Below are positions 1-21,200 of a stretch of 64,000 nucleotides of DNA, one piece after another. Source of the stretch: Ostrinia nubilalis (Eukaryota; Arthropoda; Insecta; Lepidoptera; Crambidae); NCBI RefSeq assembly GCF_963855985.1, contig NC_087105.1:3908501-3972500 (forward strand), read 5' to 3'. The notes below the pieces were generated by a model. It made no database searches. It had not been told where the DNA came from and saw only the letters and a program-made list of their open reading frames with translations. How positions within the stretch are numbered: position 1 is the stretch's first letter; each line of letters opens with the position of its first letter. The position numbers and the translations under genes are program-made.

Positions 1-61
1 GGGATTGATGGTGAAAACAGTCATTCCTTCAAAGCGACTCCCAGGGGGATTCTTCCCCCTA

Positions 62-6210
<6,149 letters not shown>

Positions 6211-6238
6211 ATGGCTGCGAATATGTATAGAGTCGGCG
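6211..6238 (+). CDS. MTA1-like: MTA1-like coding exon 1
   Basis: Only 28 coding bases, reading MAANMYRVG plus one base of the next codon, followed by a GTAAGT donor. The start has A at -3 and G at +4. The match to the MTA N-terminus and the phase to exon 2 (DCVYFE) fix it despite its small size. An 8 kb intron follows. Confidence 0.93.
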
Positions 6239-9200
6239 GTAAGTAACAATAATTGGTTATTTTTGTTGTAGCTTCGCCGGTTCACCGCCAGCCGACTAGC
6301 GGTGCTTTGCTTTGATTGTCGTACCTTCGTTAATTGCTCACATTAATTAGTTCAGAATCGTTATAGCCCTAAATCCACCGAATCTGGATGAAAACTGAGA
6401 ATTTCAAAGCATTTCCAATGAGACTAACCGTTTGCGGGAAAGTTACATTTACTAAACCAAATTTCGTCAAATAGGACATTAGCATTTGCATCTAGGTATC
6501 ATTGTATCGGTTGCGTATCTGCGTGCGGGTGCTTAGACATCAATCCGCCTTAGTTATCTTGTATTGATATTGCATTTTCGCGTTTGTTTGAGAAGTTTTA
6601 TAACATTTTGACATGAGATTTTAGGTTATATTCGATGTTGTCAAAACATTTTCGTGCTGGACTGGTTGTTTTCTGGGGTTGATGAAGACACGAGGGTTGT
6701 TTTGGAGTGATTATTGTGCTCGTGAGGAGGCATTGTCTGGGCCTGTGGTAGATAACTTTGTTTAGGCATTCGTTGTCGGCACTTTTTGGAGATGTAGCCA
6801 GTATTGTCGCGACACCGGGCGCTTAACGTAATGTGGCGCGCTCCGCGGTCTACGCTCGACGCGTCGAATGCTAATTAGCTCTTCCTTTTATACAACTTCC
6901 TATTATATTGAAGTAAATTATCATTGTTGTCCTGAGTTTCTAAACTGAAATTGAAACTGAACTCTCCGGTGTCAACAATGTTATAAAAATGTTTTATCAT
7001 GGTTCTCAATTAAATCCTTCTTATTTTGTTCTTATCCTAAACATGATGTTGCATTCAAAATTTTTGTAAAAATTTGGTGTAAATGAGGCTCTATAAAACG
7101 AAGTTTTTTACTAAGTTCATGGTCAATCATTCAAGTCTCAGCTGGACAGTTAGACTAGACTATACAACAGGATTATCTTTTTGCTGACCTCTCAGTGCTT
7201 GCATACACTTGTATCTCCAACAAAGAACAACTTGACCTACATTCACTAGGTACCTTGAATTTTTTCTTTAGCAATGAACTTTTGAATACATATTTACACA
7301 CCTCGTGCAGACAATATTTACAACTAGCTAGCAAAGAAAAATGATTAACAATTTTAATTTTATGTTATCAGCACAGTGACTTTAACATAACAATACACAA
7401 ATTACTGTAAAATTGGACAGCAGGATGTACGCTAAGTCTTATTCTTTTGCACCTTCCAATTTCATAAAAGCATTACATGAGTTGTATACTTTTGATGAAA
7501 TTTCAATTGAAATTAATTATATCTTTAAAACATTAATGAAATGTTCAGTACCAGACTAAATAATTTATTAACATACTTAGTATTTACTATAAACATTTAA
7601 CGATGTGGCAACTTATCAACACAGCCCCATTCATGTTCCTCTTATCGGTACAATAAATCCAATCTGTTTGGCAGATTTTATAATATCCATATACAGATTG
7701 GTAACTGTAAAAAAAGTGTGTTGTAATGTAAATAATTGTTATTTGCAATAAACAGCTAACACATTTTTAATTTTTTATATGTACCTAGTTGTAATGCACT
7801 TCATTGTGTTGTAAACAAACAAACCATTAAACGTGACACAGTGGCGTCCTCAACTGGAATAATAGGAATTGGTATTGTTACAGAGAGCCATCAAGTCAAG
7901 CGAGGCTAATGGCCAATCTAGACTAGTAACGTTAAATTTAATTGAACATCCAGCCCGCAAGCATAGGCAGCTTCTTTATCCCTTTTGAGTTTATGTGCTG
8001 ACTGACCATTACATTTCATTATGACAATTGTTTTAAACATTGAGGACTTATGACGGTCACCAACAAAAATAGACCCAACACCTTTGCTCCGTTTGAAATG
8101 ATTGTCACTGTCCTAAGCTACCCATCCTTTGTTAATTCATGACAAAGCATGTGTTTGTTATAATTCCAGAAACTTATGATAGAAAAAAATCTATCATATT
8201 TATTTATTCACTCATCATCTAGCTGCTGTTATCCCTAAATGCTTCGATTTTTTAAATATGATATAATTAAATTTTTTAACAAGATATTTAACTTGATCAT
8301 TATGTATGTACTTATTTAATTAGTTCTCCATAATTTTAATGTTAACTATATGAAATGTTACTAATCAAGGTAAATTCATGTGATTACATTTTGTTCCTAC
8401 CTTTAAACACAAGAAGGATATATTTTTAAGACATCAGTAAATGCCAGTCATAAAATGCTGCCATCTATTTGTGTGGCCTTCACTGTGTGAAAGTTACAGT
8501 TCACTGACCTGTTAGTGAACAGTGCCAGATTATTTTCATATTGGCTTATGGGTCATTCCATGACAAATGTTACCGAGGGTGAAAAACTAAATATGTTCTT
8601 TTCGCATTAAATCTAATGAATTTTGAAAGTAAACATTCCAAATTATAATGTGCAACAAAAGAAATCTGAAAGAAACAAGTTATTTTTAAGTTATTAGTCT
8701 TCAAAGTCTATACTTAAGTCAACTGTCTGAATGATCATTTTCTCTCTAATTATTGGTAATACGATTTAAAAAAAACTATCAATCTGTGAAACGTTTTGCC
8801 ACTATATGATTGGAGGGTATTTATCATAGTATTGGTAGATAGCGTCATAGTCCCAAAAAAATGGATAATCATCAAGTTTTAAGTATGTTTTCTTGTTACT
8901 TCGGCGATGTAACACCCGAAACAGAAAAACAGGTATTTGTTTTATTATTGTACCTTACACATGGATTAGGGTAACAATATTTGGTAAAAATAAGGACATG
9001 GTAGTAATGATTTCAAATACTAACTAATATCTGAGCATGATACTAATTTAGTATGTTTCTTTCTTGATTAAAAACTGTAACACCCGAAACGTTTCGGGTA
9101 TTACATTTTTATTTATATGTCGATAATGTGTGTATATTGCTTGGAGAAGTGAAAAAGTGTTACTGTGAGGGTCCTTTGACCTCCCACTAGCGCTGGCATC

Positions 9201-12200
9201 GGAAAAGGAGTCATATTTCTCAATTTAAGACTTTTTTGAAATGTCGACTTAACACTAAAATTAAGGTATTGCTAAAAAGTGTTGATTTTTGACATTTCCA
9301 ATAAATATCGTAATTAGAAATTAAAGTAATGCGATTTCAAGCCAAAAACAATAGAAAAAGCTATATTCTGAAGAAAAATTAAACTTGAACTTTGTATATT
9401 TTTTAAAAAAAGCTGCTTCGTAATTTCAAACCAGAATTCGCTCTATTTGTGTTTATTTGTTGTACTCCTTATTTTGTAGTACCTAGAGACTAATAATACA
9501 CCGATTTTATCGATAAAACGCGTTGAATTTTCGTACTCGTAACACCCGAAACAGAACCATTGTAACACCCGAAACAAAGAAAAAATTTATAAAAAAATAG
9601 TAAAACGTTTTATTTAACAGTGATTGTATGTTACATGGTTTGTAAATGTCATACTTTAGAAGTCCTGTAAGTTTGAGGTATGATTCCTTAAGAAAATTCG
9701 CTAAATTTCGAGTAAATGCAGCAACAGTCAGAACATAGAGGCAAAATCTCGTAACGCCCGAAACGCACACTTTTCGATTCATATTTTCGTTATCCTACAT
9801 TCTAAGCTGTACAAACTTTATTATTTAGATAAAACAACTAAAAACGGACAGATTAAGGCACTAACATTATTAAAATACTATTTCAAAATACATGAAATTG
9901 TTGAATATGTGTGTACGAACGTAACACCCGAAACGATGGAATGACCCTTATGCAATAGCAAAAGGCTAATTTACCAATAATTAGTCCTTAAATTCCTCCA
10001 AAATAGTCTCCCATTTATCCTGGTTGTATATCTATGGCCATTGGTCAGAAAAAAAAAAAAAAAAAATAATAGTATGAATTTTATTGGTAGATAATCCAAT
10101 TTTATAGCTTCAAGATTGACCCTACATGGGTTTTCAATATTAATGGCAATAATACTCAAAGAAAAAAAACAAGGAATAACTTGATAACATGCTCGGCGAG
10201 GAAATGTCTGTCGCCGCCAAAAGATAACACTCAGGGGTTATACTCATAACTAATCGCGATGTGGACTATCACTGCAATCGAACAATCCGATAAAAAAGTT
10301 TGGGATCTCCCATTATGTATTTTCATATTTTTTATGACATCAAGCAAGATACCTAACGATTTTGTAACACCCATACCTGTACTGCAAATGAAAGAGAGGT
10401 AATTATTATTATCTATACTAATATTATGAATGCGAAAGTAACTTTGTCTGTCTGTCTCTCTTTCACGCCTAAACCACTGAACCGATTTTGATGAAATTTG
10501 GCAGGGAGATAGTTTGAGTCCCGGGAAAGGACATAGGATAGTTTTTATCCCGGTTTTTGAAACAGCGACGCGCGCGATAAAGTTTTTCTGTGACAGACAA
10601 AATTCCGAAATTACAAAAGCTAGTTCATAATAAATTATAATTAATTAAACTTCTTATGCCGCATATTACATCACACATAGGATATTAAAACATCAAATAG
10701 GTAGTGACAAAAAACTACATCATTAACCTAAGAAGCTTATTGATTGTTGTTCTCTGCCCTTTGCAAATCTACTCAGTAGAAAGGTCTCGTGGTTTGGGGT
10801 GATGTTAACCCATTTTCCCAAGGCTCAATGCTAATGTACCCCTTACCAGTTACACGAAGTCCCAAAGTAGGTTCATCAATCTCTAAAGTAGATCAAGTAC
10901 TGCCCACTTTTCTTCATCCCCTTTTCCACAATTTCGTCTAACTACATCATTATTTTATGTTATCAAACCGGCTTATCGTCGTTCACTGCTAGACTGTTAG
11001 GTCTTCCCTACCTAACCCACGCCACATTCAACCTCTACCTTTCTGTATTATCTTTTCAACAAAACACCGATGTACACACGACAGCACATCAGACAGGCTA
11101 CCCATTTTTGTTGCAAACTCGCCCCTATAATAACTGCACATAAGAACCCACAGTGGTTACGTTGACGTGCTGTCGTCTGTACAATGTTTTGATATTTTTG
11201 TATTTTTTATAATTTATCATGTTTCTACATCAAGAGAATAGAAAGATAGATCTCGTGAGAATTTTTAGGGATTCCTCTGAAAACCTTCGCCTGTTGCGAC
11301 GCCACACGCGGGGAACAAATCTTATTATCTTATTTTATGGAGAATGAATGTAACGACCGCGCAACACTAAAATAATCGGTGGTAAACGATGTCACAAACT
11401 GTGGGAATTCAAATAATATGACCCTGCACCATTTAAGTACACCATAAACCAGATTACCAGTATACCCACAAAAACATGTATTGATTGACTTTAATGTATT
11501 TTCAAATAACAAGAGCGCTGCTGGTTTCAACAGCACCAAAATTACTACTAATCCAAAGTTGGGGTGCAGTAATTAAAAAATCTTCCTATTGCGAAATGAC
11601 GCATAATCTAGAAATTTTTCTAAAACTTCGTCTACTCGTAGAGTCGCTTTGCTCTTCGCTTATCCTTACATCTTGGCGTCAGATACGGTCAAACCAGTCT
11701 CATTAGTTTAATTATGGCCCTAAGTCCTGTGTGTGTATGTCGCGGCTTTCTGACATTTAGGTGTTTCATCCATGAAGTCTAAGTTTTCTCATTTCGTAAA
11801 GCATTTTCTTTACGTCAATGTCTTGACTTGTCCAGTCAATATCATGGAGGTAAATTAACATGACCTGATGGTCAGTTTAATTTACCTCCATGATATTGAT
11901 CATTGAAGGTATAGTTTCTTTCGATTGTAAAAAAAATGTTTTGGTCCCATGGGCACCGATTCTGAAGCTTTACTTCCAAAACTAAGGTAACTTTGTATTT
12001 CGTATCCTAAGCGAAATTTGATTTTCAGGACATCAATTATGTATTTCAAATCAAAGAACTTATCCCATAAAATTGATAATTCAAGATTTTGACCAGGCAG
12101 TATGTATCTCTTGTAAGATACCGCATGCTTGTTGATGAAACGTATTTTCGATTCCAAGATGTACATCGATTACCTACCTAATTAACCTTTTACCCATCTT

Positions 12201-15200
12201 CTTCAAATCGAACCGAAATGTACCAACTTCAAAGGAAACGTGCGCGCTTACGTAGTCCAGTGAATGATTTGCTGCAGGTGATGTATTCTAATGCAGTATC
12301 AGTGTCGGCAATCAATGCTTTAAAGGGAATTGGTATGTTATTATAATAGTGTATTAAAAATGAGTAACCTTGGTTCAGCATGCTTTCAACATAATTTACG
12401 AGCCAGGGTTGCCAAAAGTTCCCATGTTGTCATATATGGGTATTTTAAATTTCCAACACCACGTCCACGAAAATCCTACACTGAATTCAATCATTCGTTC
12501 CCAGTTGATGACGTGTCTGAGCTAAATATACAACACTTACTTATTGACACGTTCCAAAAATAATACCCAGTCTTGGCAAAACTGAACGGGCGTTAACATT
12601 GCTATCATCCGCATAATGCTCCAAGTTGCACGCACAACTAGTTATAGTACTACAGCACTCTGATCTTGTTGATGAGAAGGATTTCAAGCCTGAGAACTGC
12701 AAAATATAGATGATCAGCACATCACAGTCAAAGTTGTTCTTGCAACCGCTAAGTCGCAAAGCGGGAGGCGGTAGATTTTACGACGTGACGCGCCGTTTCG
12801 TAGCTTCACGTACACGTCCTCGATCTATTGTTTATTGCTTGTATTATAAAGATATTCATCTTTCTTGGAAGTATCTAATACACAACTAGACATGTAGCAG
12901 ACTGAATGAACCGCGAATAATACCGCTGTTCACGTCGAAAGAAATATGGTTAAAAACGTTGCGCATAACAGTTTTGGTTGTATGCTACATCAAAATTAGT
13001 AACGAACTGACAGTTTTATCTTTATAATGAATTTATCTTCCAAGAGCCTCCCTCATTTTACTATATTTTTTGCCTATTTTTATATTATGCACATAAATAA
13101 TACCGGTTATGCAAACCAACGGATGAAGTGAGTAGAAAAAGCTCTCTTTCTTTCCGATTACACGTGAATTCTCGTCTCATCGAAGTTAATTTTAGTTCAC
13201 CTCGCGATCACACCAGAATAAGAATTTCAAATGGAATATGAGATCGTGCGTATAAAGGTTGTAGCCAGGTTTAAATTAAATGCAAAATAACAATAATGCC
13301 TGGTAGCTGGTGTTAAAAAGAAACACTAAAATGTGTTCGTTGCTAAATGGTAATAAAGCTGCTCATGCATATGAATCTATTGGGATGTCAAAACGACGCC
13401 AGAATTTGGATCCAAAAGAGTCGCTTTTGTCATTATGCGTGCGTTATTTTGTGCGCGGATAACGGTAAAGAGACATTTACATTAGTCGTCCATGTACGAG
13501 CCATAAGCATCGTAGGTACTGATAGAAGCCATTCGTTCCGCGCCAGCAACTCAGACACGACTTAGCCTCCGGTTTTTTTTTCATTTACTACACCGATAAC
13601 TAGCTGTAACCGACATTATATTCTATTGTCAGTATTATACTTCCTCACCATTCTGCGTCATGTACTCGTAAGTCAAAGTGATATTAAGAGGAGCAAAATT
13701 ATAAAATCCTTCGAAATCAGGTCATTTTTAATATAGTAGGTCTTTTAAATATTATTATCTTCCTTAAACCCTAATTCCCACAACTCTTCCGCCCGTATTC
13801 ACAAACATTACTATGAGGTCTCCCAGTGCGCGTGGACGCAAAGGATGACACACGAACCAATCACAGAGCTCCATTCAACGCTGTGCGTTCGATTTTCTGC
13901 TTCACTTAAGCAAGCAACGTTTGTGAATACGGGCGGTATTCATCAATTCAGAAGCCTAGAATTTCTATAAAGGTCATTCATGTATCTGTCATCTATCACT
14001 GAATCACTGATTTGTATCATGTTTTAAGTGCTATTTTAGATAAATTTCGATAAGTTTGTCTATGTACTCTTTTGGTAGTATGTGAAGTTTATAAATTGCA
14101 TCAAAAATGTATGGTCTGATGATGGACTTTTGACTCTACATAGTCCAAATCGGGTGTTCGCCTTCTACCTCGAATAATAGCGTTAAAATTACCTTAACGA
14201 TATTAAAATGCATGTCTTTTTTGTCCACAGACTGCGTCTATTTCGAGACGACGCCGAAGTCTCCTTACCAAATCCGACGGATAGAGGAACTAAACAAAAC
14301 CGCGTCGGGTAACGTGGAGGCAAAAGTCATGTGCTTCTACAGGCGGCGGGACCTACCCAACCCCCTCATACAATTAGCGGATAAGCATCAAAGTGAGTAT
14401 TTTAGTAATAATTAACTTGGCTGCCATTGATTTTAAAGGTAACCCGTGTCATAGCTAGGGTTGACTCACGCTTGACCAGATCTCTTGCAAGGATGCGTTT
14501 AAAATCTGCTCGAAATAAATATTTAAACAAGTACTCAACTAAGACTGGGTTGCACCATCTTACTTCGACTTTAACAAACGTCAAAAATCTGTCAAACTCC
14601 ATACAAAATCCACCGGTTATCGTTATAGTTATGGTCAACTTGCTAAAACTAGCCATCCAGAACGATCAAGCCCTTTTGCAATCGCATGTTGTGGTAACAA
14701 ACGTCTTTTATGACGTGTCAAATAATAAGTCGGTGTAAATCATTTTCATTTTCCTCGTGTTGATATTCGACTAATCCTGTTAATTAACTTACTGAGCTTG
14801 TTTATAATAATAGTCTGTGAAAATGGTGTTAGATTTACAAACAATCGATGTTGCGTAGCTGCGTAACATAAATCAAACGGTTTTTTCGTCACATAAATCA
14901 CAACAAAAAATTTCGTGGACTAAGTATTCCATTATTGATTTTAGTGACGGAGCCTCGAACGACTGGCTAAGACAGCCGTATTGGGCGGGTAACGGGCAGG
15001 CACGTTAATAATACTTTTGCAATCGCCCCTTGGTCACGTGGGCCCATGTGGTAATACGCGTGTTTGATTCTTTCCTATAAATAGCCCGATTATCCGTGAG
15101 AGCTGTTGCTAGGATTGCTCAGCGGGTGTCTGGAGCCGGCGGCCGTGTCAATACATCGCACTGAACCTAGTTCTTGAACTTCGCGCGTACATCTAGGACC

Positions 15201-18200
15201 TATTTAGTATTATTTATCTCACTTGCACGTCCATGTGAGCGATTAGTATTCGTTGCTCTAATTTTTAAACGCACACACACTCACAAGCCGGTTTATGTGT
15301 TTGCTGCCATTTATTGGATAGACGGCAACTCTTATCACGAGTAAGCACTCGGATCGCAATCTAAGCCTTTGAATTTGACTTGGCAATTCAATGAGGAGAT
15401 AAATAAAATTAAATGTTCTCTACAATAATGTCCTGCTTAACTATTCAAGAATTAGCGTTTGCGCTTCCAAACACAACCAAGTTATGCTAATGTTTTCACG
15501 ATTAAATTTCTTATCTACAAGAAATAATCGACTTCTTTATGAAAGAATCTTTCAGTGAACCAGTCAACGCTTACGTTCCTACAATGTAAGAGTCAGTTAT
15601 TCGATTTTTTGGAAACATCGAAAAGCTCATCGTGATAATGACCGAACTCATAAACTCACTTTGAAATCGATCCACCGTCTCACCATGGCGATAAAGCCGA
15701 ACAGCGGCCGCTCACGCGAGCATCGAGTACGGTTGCCTCGAAACAAACGTAACTCGAGTCCTTGGACAACATCATTAAATTTTACATTATCACTGAACTT
15801 AAATTAGTCCTGACAATAAAACGTGGACGAAACCAATAATAATGAGCAGTGCACGTTTATTGATTTTGAGATGGTCATTATTGACGTGACAATACAACGC
15901 TTTCAAGTTAGAGAGAATCAAAAGGTAGATGTCGTTTGTAATAGCTATGAAAGAAATAATAATTCAGTCGGTCGACATCGAAAAAGAGTACAAAGGCATG
16001 ACGTCACTCCGCGCTGTATTTCCATACTTAGGCGCATACTCTGTAGCGACATATAAAACACGATTCCCCCCAACTCTATCCATACCATAGGTAGATTCAT
16101 ACTTAGACCTATCATCCCCAGTCCCCGACCTAAATCTTTTTGAAAGATCATGAAAAGTATGTCAATTAATCAGTGGTGTGATCATATCATCATATCCATT
16201 GGCTGTGTACATAGAGTTTGGAGGATAAGGATACACCCATGCATATCCTTTGCGATTGCGAATTTGCGGCACACTGATTCATTCATTCGATGAGCTGCCC
16301 GCTAGACATTATGTAACCTTTGTGTCAGATTCAATTTAAGATTCATTATCAGTAACGTGTAAAAAGACGAAACGATGCTATTTCGGCCAACAACGAACCA
16401 AATAAATAAAATAAAATAACAGCCCTGACTCTATCCTACGAGCCATTACACAGGCCAGGATCAACCCCTTACATATCCATCAAATACTAATTATTCAACT
16501 ATTTAGTGAGACAGACACTTGTATCAACAAATTGCTCAAACTACATAATATCACCATGCATATTTTAATAGTTTATTTAGTAACTCTATTTGAGTCCCGT
16601 ACAACCAAACTGTGGAATGGACTGTCGTCTGCGGTGTTTCCGGACGGATACGACCTGCAAGCTTTCAAGAAGAGAGCATATCTTCACCTTAAAGGCCGGC
16701 AACGCACCTGTAACGCCCCTGGGTCTGCGGGTGTCTATGGGCGACGGTAATCACTTACCATCACGTGATCCGTCTGCTCGTTTGCCTCCTGTCACATAAA
16801 AAAAAATCTGCAAAAATGTCTCCTTAACTTTAAAATCATATTGAAACTGCATCACAATTTAACTAAGTTATGATTTACGTTTTCAGTCAATGCAACCTGC
16901 TGTATTATAAGTTTTATTTATACATACTGTAGATATTTACATACTTACAGGCTTATTTTTATATCAAGCAACAAAATAGCTATAAATCAGAGTATGTAAG
17001 TTTATTTAATGCATATGATATTGACAGTCAAAACGGTTAACTGCTTTCCAGTTTCCACTATGATTACTGCCTGAATTTGGTTGCGGCTTAATTAAGATTA
17101 ACCGCAAGATGAGAAAACACCAAAACCCCGGTTTTAATAGCCATGACGTGTATACCTTAATTATAATGTAAAGCTCTTTGGAGGCATTGATATGCATCTT
17201 TGTAAAAATAAATCCTTAATTCTAAAATTACACGCTGTTTTTAAGTGCATAATTATTGCAACATGTAAAGTTAGGCCTTTATTATCACGTTCTAATAAGA
17301 CCTAAATTAAATAAAATAAATAAAACATTACAAAATACTTATTTTCATAATAAAAACATAGCGTGCAAGCTTCTAACAAGTTAGATATGAATGCATGATT
17401 GTTATTGTTAACATTATGTTAGGTTAGGTATTAATGTTACTAAGTGGAATAACTATGATTTAATAGAATAGAATAACTTTATTCAGCATATCAAACAGTT
17501 CATTTAAATTTTACAACTCTACCTAAATATAAAATTCTCAAGCACTATGAAACCACTAGAAGGTCTCTCACAACGATTAGTAAAAAAAAGTTGCTAATTT
17601 AACTTTCAAAATCAAATTCCTTAATTTATTTTTCGCTCCGCAAACTACATCTTTGAACCTAAATGTTAATACGCCCAGTAACGTAAGTTGCATTAAATAC
17701 AGAGACAGATCACTTGCGATTTTATAATCGGTTGTTTTTTTTTTCTAAACACGTAGGGAACCCTTACTGTGTTACATAAACATTTGGAACTCTAGTGCTC
17801 CCTCGGCCGTGGTAATGACCCTGGAAGCGGTGCGGTTAGTAGCTGTCATCGCCGACCGCGTTGGGCCCGCAGAACTGTGTCAAACGGTCGCACACTTTCG
17901 ATATTTTTTTACTGGATTATGTCAGCTGTAGCTTTATAATAACAGAGTTGTTTACATTAGCGTATAATTTGAAATGCAGTGTCAGATGTTTGCTTTTTTT
18001 TATTAAATCATAATTCTAGTTTGGTATTTGCGGATCGATTATCCACTAGCACACAGTCGAAATGGATAGGTCATTTATGTCGCTTATTGGTTAACTTTAA
18101 GGAAACTAATACTTGTTCGAAACTGTTATGGTTAAAGTACATTTTAAGCAACATATCACTTTTATGGTTTAAATTAGCTGACAAAACTTCTGATGTGAAT

Positions 18201-21200
18201 ACAATCAACCATTTCGTAAACGTTTCTCACAAATAATATGAAACAAAAATAATATAAACGAATACCTCCGAGGTATACTTACAATACCGCGACCGGTGGT
18301 CTGAGGTTCGCACCGCGGCGCGTGGTCGTGGTCTACTTTTTATTAGAAGACTTACTAACACTTAGCGTCCTTTCCTTTTTTACAGGAGCTCAAAATAAAC
18401 ATTGGATATGAAATAGAAATAAGTATTTTATGAAAACTGTAAAATATTAGATTGTTTTAAATAACTACATTCGGTTTGCAGTTCATTATTGTACTTAATA
18501 GTTATTAATAAGTAGAATGTCATGCCAAGAGGTTTGAAAATAGGATTTACTCCACCCATCCATCCACTTCACAGATAGCATGCATTGTGTATTTGTATTT
18601 TGTGTAAAGTTATTTCGTTATCAAGCGCACTGTGATTCGTAATTTCGTACGCTCTGTACTGTGAGATGCACTACATGCAAGAATTCGTCTATCAATTAAA
18701 TTCAATTTCGATTGATTCAGCACTTTCTAATAATGACATCTGTATCTAAACAAGAGAGGCGAATAGTTATTAGAAAATATTTAACTGAAAGGATTTGACT
18801 GCATGTGTAACGTATGCATGCATGTATCGAAATCAATCCGAACTCTTGGTTGATATTTGATATTAATTTCAATGGCTATCCTATAATTCTCTACCACTTT
18901 TATAAATAGGTAACTAGCTTTCAGCCCGCGGCTTCGCCTGCGTGGAATTTTGTCTGTCACAGAAACACTTTATCGCGCGCGTCCCTGTTTCAAAAACCGG
19001 GATAAAAACTATGTCTATGATATAACCTATGTCCTTTCCCGAGACTCAAACTATCTCTATGCCAAATTTCATCAAAATCGGTTCAGTGGTTTAGGAGTGA
19101 AAGCAAGACAGCCAGACAGAGTTACTTTCGCATTTATAATATTAGTATAGATTACGTGAATCTGATAATTTTATAGTAATTCTACATTGCGAGCGGTTTC
19201 TTGGCGCAAATGCCTTTATTGATCGTGCGAGACCTTTATTTATGGATTACTATTTATTTGAGAACGCAGCAACGGCGATCGCGGGGGTTCAAGCCCGAAT
19301 CGGGACAAAGATCGTGTGTTAATTCGGACCGCGTAGACCAAGGGGCGCGGCGGCCGGGGTTAGTAAACATAATCATGGCCTCCTCCCGCTATACAATTCA
19401 GTAGCTAAATGGGAATGAAGAGTTACCTCGCCCGAATACCCCCGCCCCCACCCCGGCCCACTGTCTGCCACCGCGACGCCCACACGTCTTGTGACGTACT
19501 CGCTGAAAAGGTCATACGTTTATTTTTTTTAACTCCATATGATTTTCGTAATCTCGTCGTCAATAATGTAAATAACTCTTCACATGTCTAATAAATACGG
19601 GCAAAGGATAACTGGTAGAGCTATTGTCTGCCTATAGTGCCTGCCTACACGTGTCACAAAAATGACCGCAATGACCCCACCAAAGCAAGCTCACCGCGAA
19701 GCGTACATGTACTACACAATAAGTCGCAACGTAACGCAAGACAGGCAGGCCGGATTTAATTAGCTTTTTTTGCCAAAATAAAAATAGACCGAGAAATATC
19801 AATACTCCGTGACTTGTATTCTAAACTCCTTAACTGAATGCCCCTGCCCCTCTCTGTGACTGAGCGACCCCAGGCCCCGTATCGACCGTCGCGCCCTCAT
19901 CTCGCAGGTACACGCAACACTTATCCCGGTTTTAATTGTCGCCACGCGCCGATGACCCGGACTGCCGACTGGATACGCCGTTACGCGGCTGGATCCCGCC
20001 ATGACACTGTATAAAAAATAAAAAAACAGCTTGTTTAATGTGTGGTTGGACGCATTATTCCAAAATCCACAACTCCATGATGTGAACTTACTCGTACAGA
20101 TACATGTAGATCGATTTCAAATTAAAAATGCACCTTAACGTATTCGACGACTCACTACGTAAATGCACTTAGTTGATTGATATATGTACCTACATTCGGT
20201 TCTAAAAACGACTGCAAAGTAAAGGTCGAATGCAAAGTCGAGCATTGTCGAATCGGTCGGTTACATAGATTAGAGTTATCGACTCACCTCCTAAAGAGAA
20301 ATGTAAAACCATGGTCCATGACCTTAGGAAAATCTTTTTCACATGTAGCGAAAATGTAAGTCCATTTATGTGTCCTAATTATAAAACCTGCAGCTTAAGT
20401 GGACTTCTAGTCCAGTCAATAAAGCATTATAGATGGAAAACTGTAGAACACAATTTCTGACTTCAGGACTTTATTTAAACTAGTTAGGAGGTGAACATAG
20501 CAAAAGTCCCCGCCCTTAGCCCTTGAGCCGACGGGGAGAGGGGGGTTTAAAGGTGCCACTTTTCGGTTTTTCGCTTAATCCTCGGAAACTATGCGTCCTA
20601 GTGACATGACTACTTTGAACCAAAAAAAGCATATTCAATTTGCTACAGATGAGATAGACAAGTTTTTCTATAAATTGTATAGTTTTCGCGGCATCTGCTC
20701 TAGAAGGTCTGTAATATTGGAAATTTTATTTTTGTCTTACATGTTCCCATCAGAAAAAAATCGACTAAATCAACATTGAGCAATCATTCTAGACATGCGG
20801 GAGCATGTTAAGCCTAGTTCCAGCGAGGGGACTACACTGTGCGTATATTTAGACGAATCACTTTGAGCCACTTTTGAATCCTCATCACTCAAAAACTACT
20901 GGGCATTAACACTTCAAATTTGGCTCATGTGTTGAGACTTACAAGATATACATCAGTTTCAAATTTCATAAATATACCTCAAACGGTTCTTTAGATATTG
21001 ACGTCCAAAAATCTACATGTCTGACCTATAGACCAAATTCTAACCACTTCCAGATGACCTGGAAGGTTCAAATTTGGCATACAGAAAGGTAGTTATGTAA
21101 ATACAAAGGAACAAATAAAAAACCAGTAAATTTTAACATTTCACATGTGATAGATAGATAGTAGTGCTCTAAATATCGATTTTTGAACGTCAATACCTAA

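Larger units (their letters stand above)
6239..14230 (+). other. MTA1-like intron 1
   Basis: 8 kb, AT-rich. It contains the iteron-bearing element 8550-9947, a Helitron at 10412-10623, a 64-base hairpin at 11836-11899 and a MITE at 13792-13936. Poly-A runs occur near 10050. I recognise no coding sequence in the rest. Confidence 0.8.

Noticed and set aside
14545..14640. Possible MITE from one GGGTTGCACCATC end
   Set aside because: Only one terminal repeat is visible; the matching inverted partner was not found, so boundaries cannot be given.
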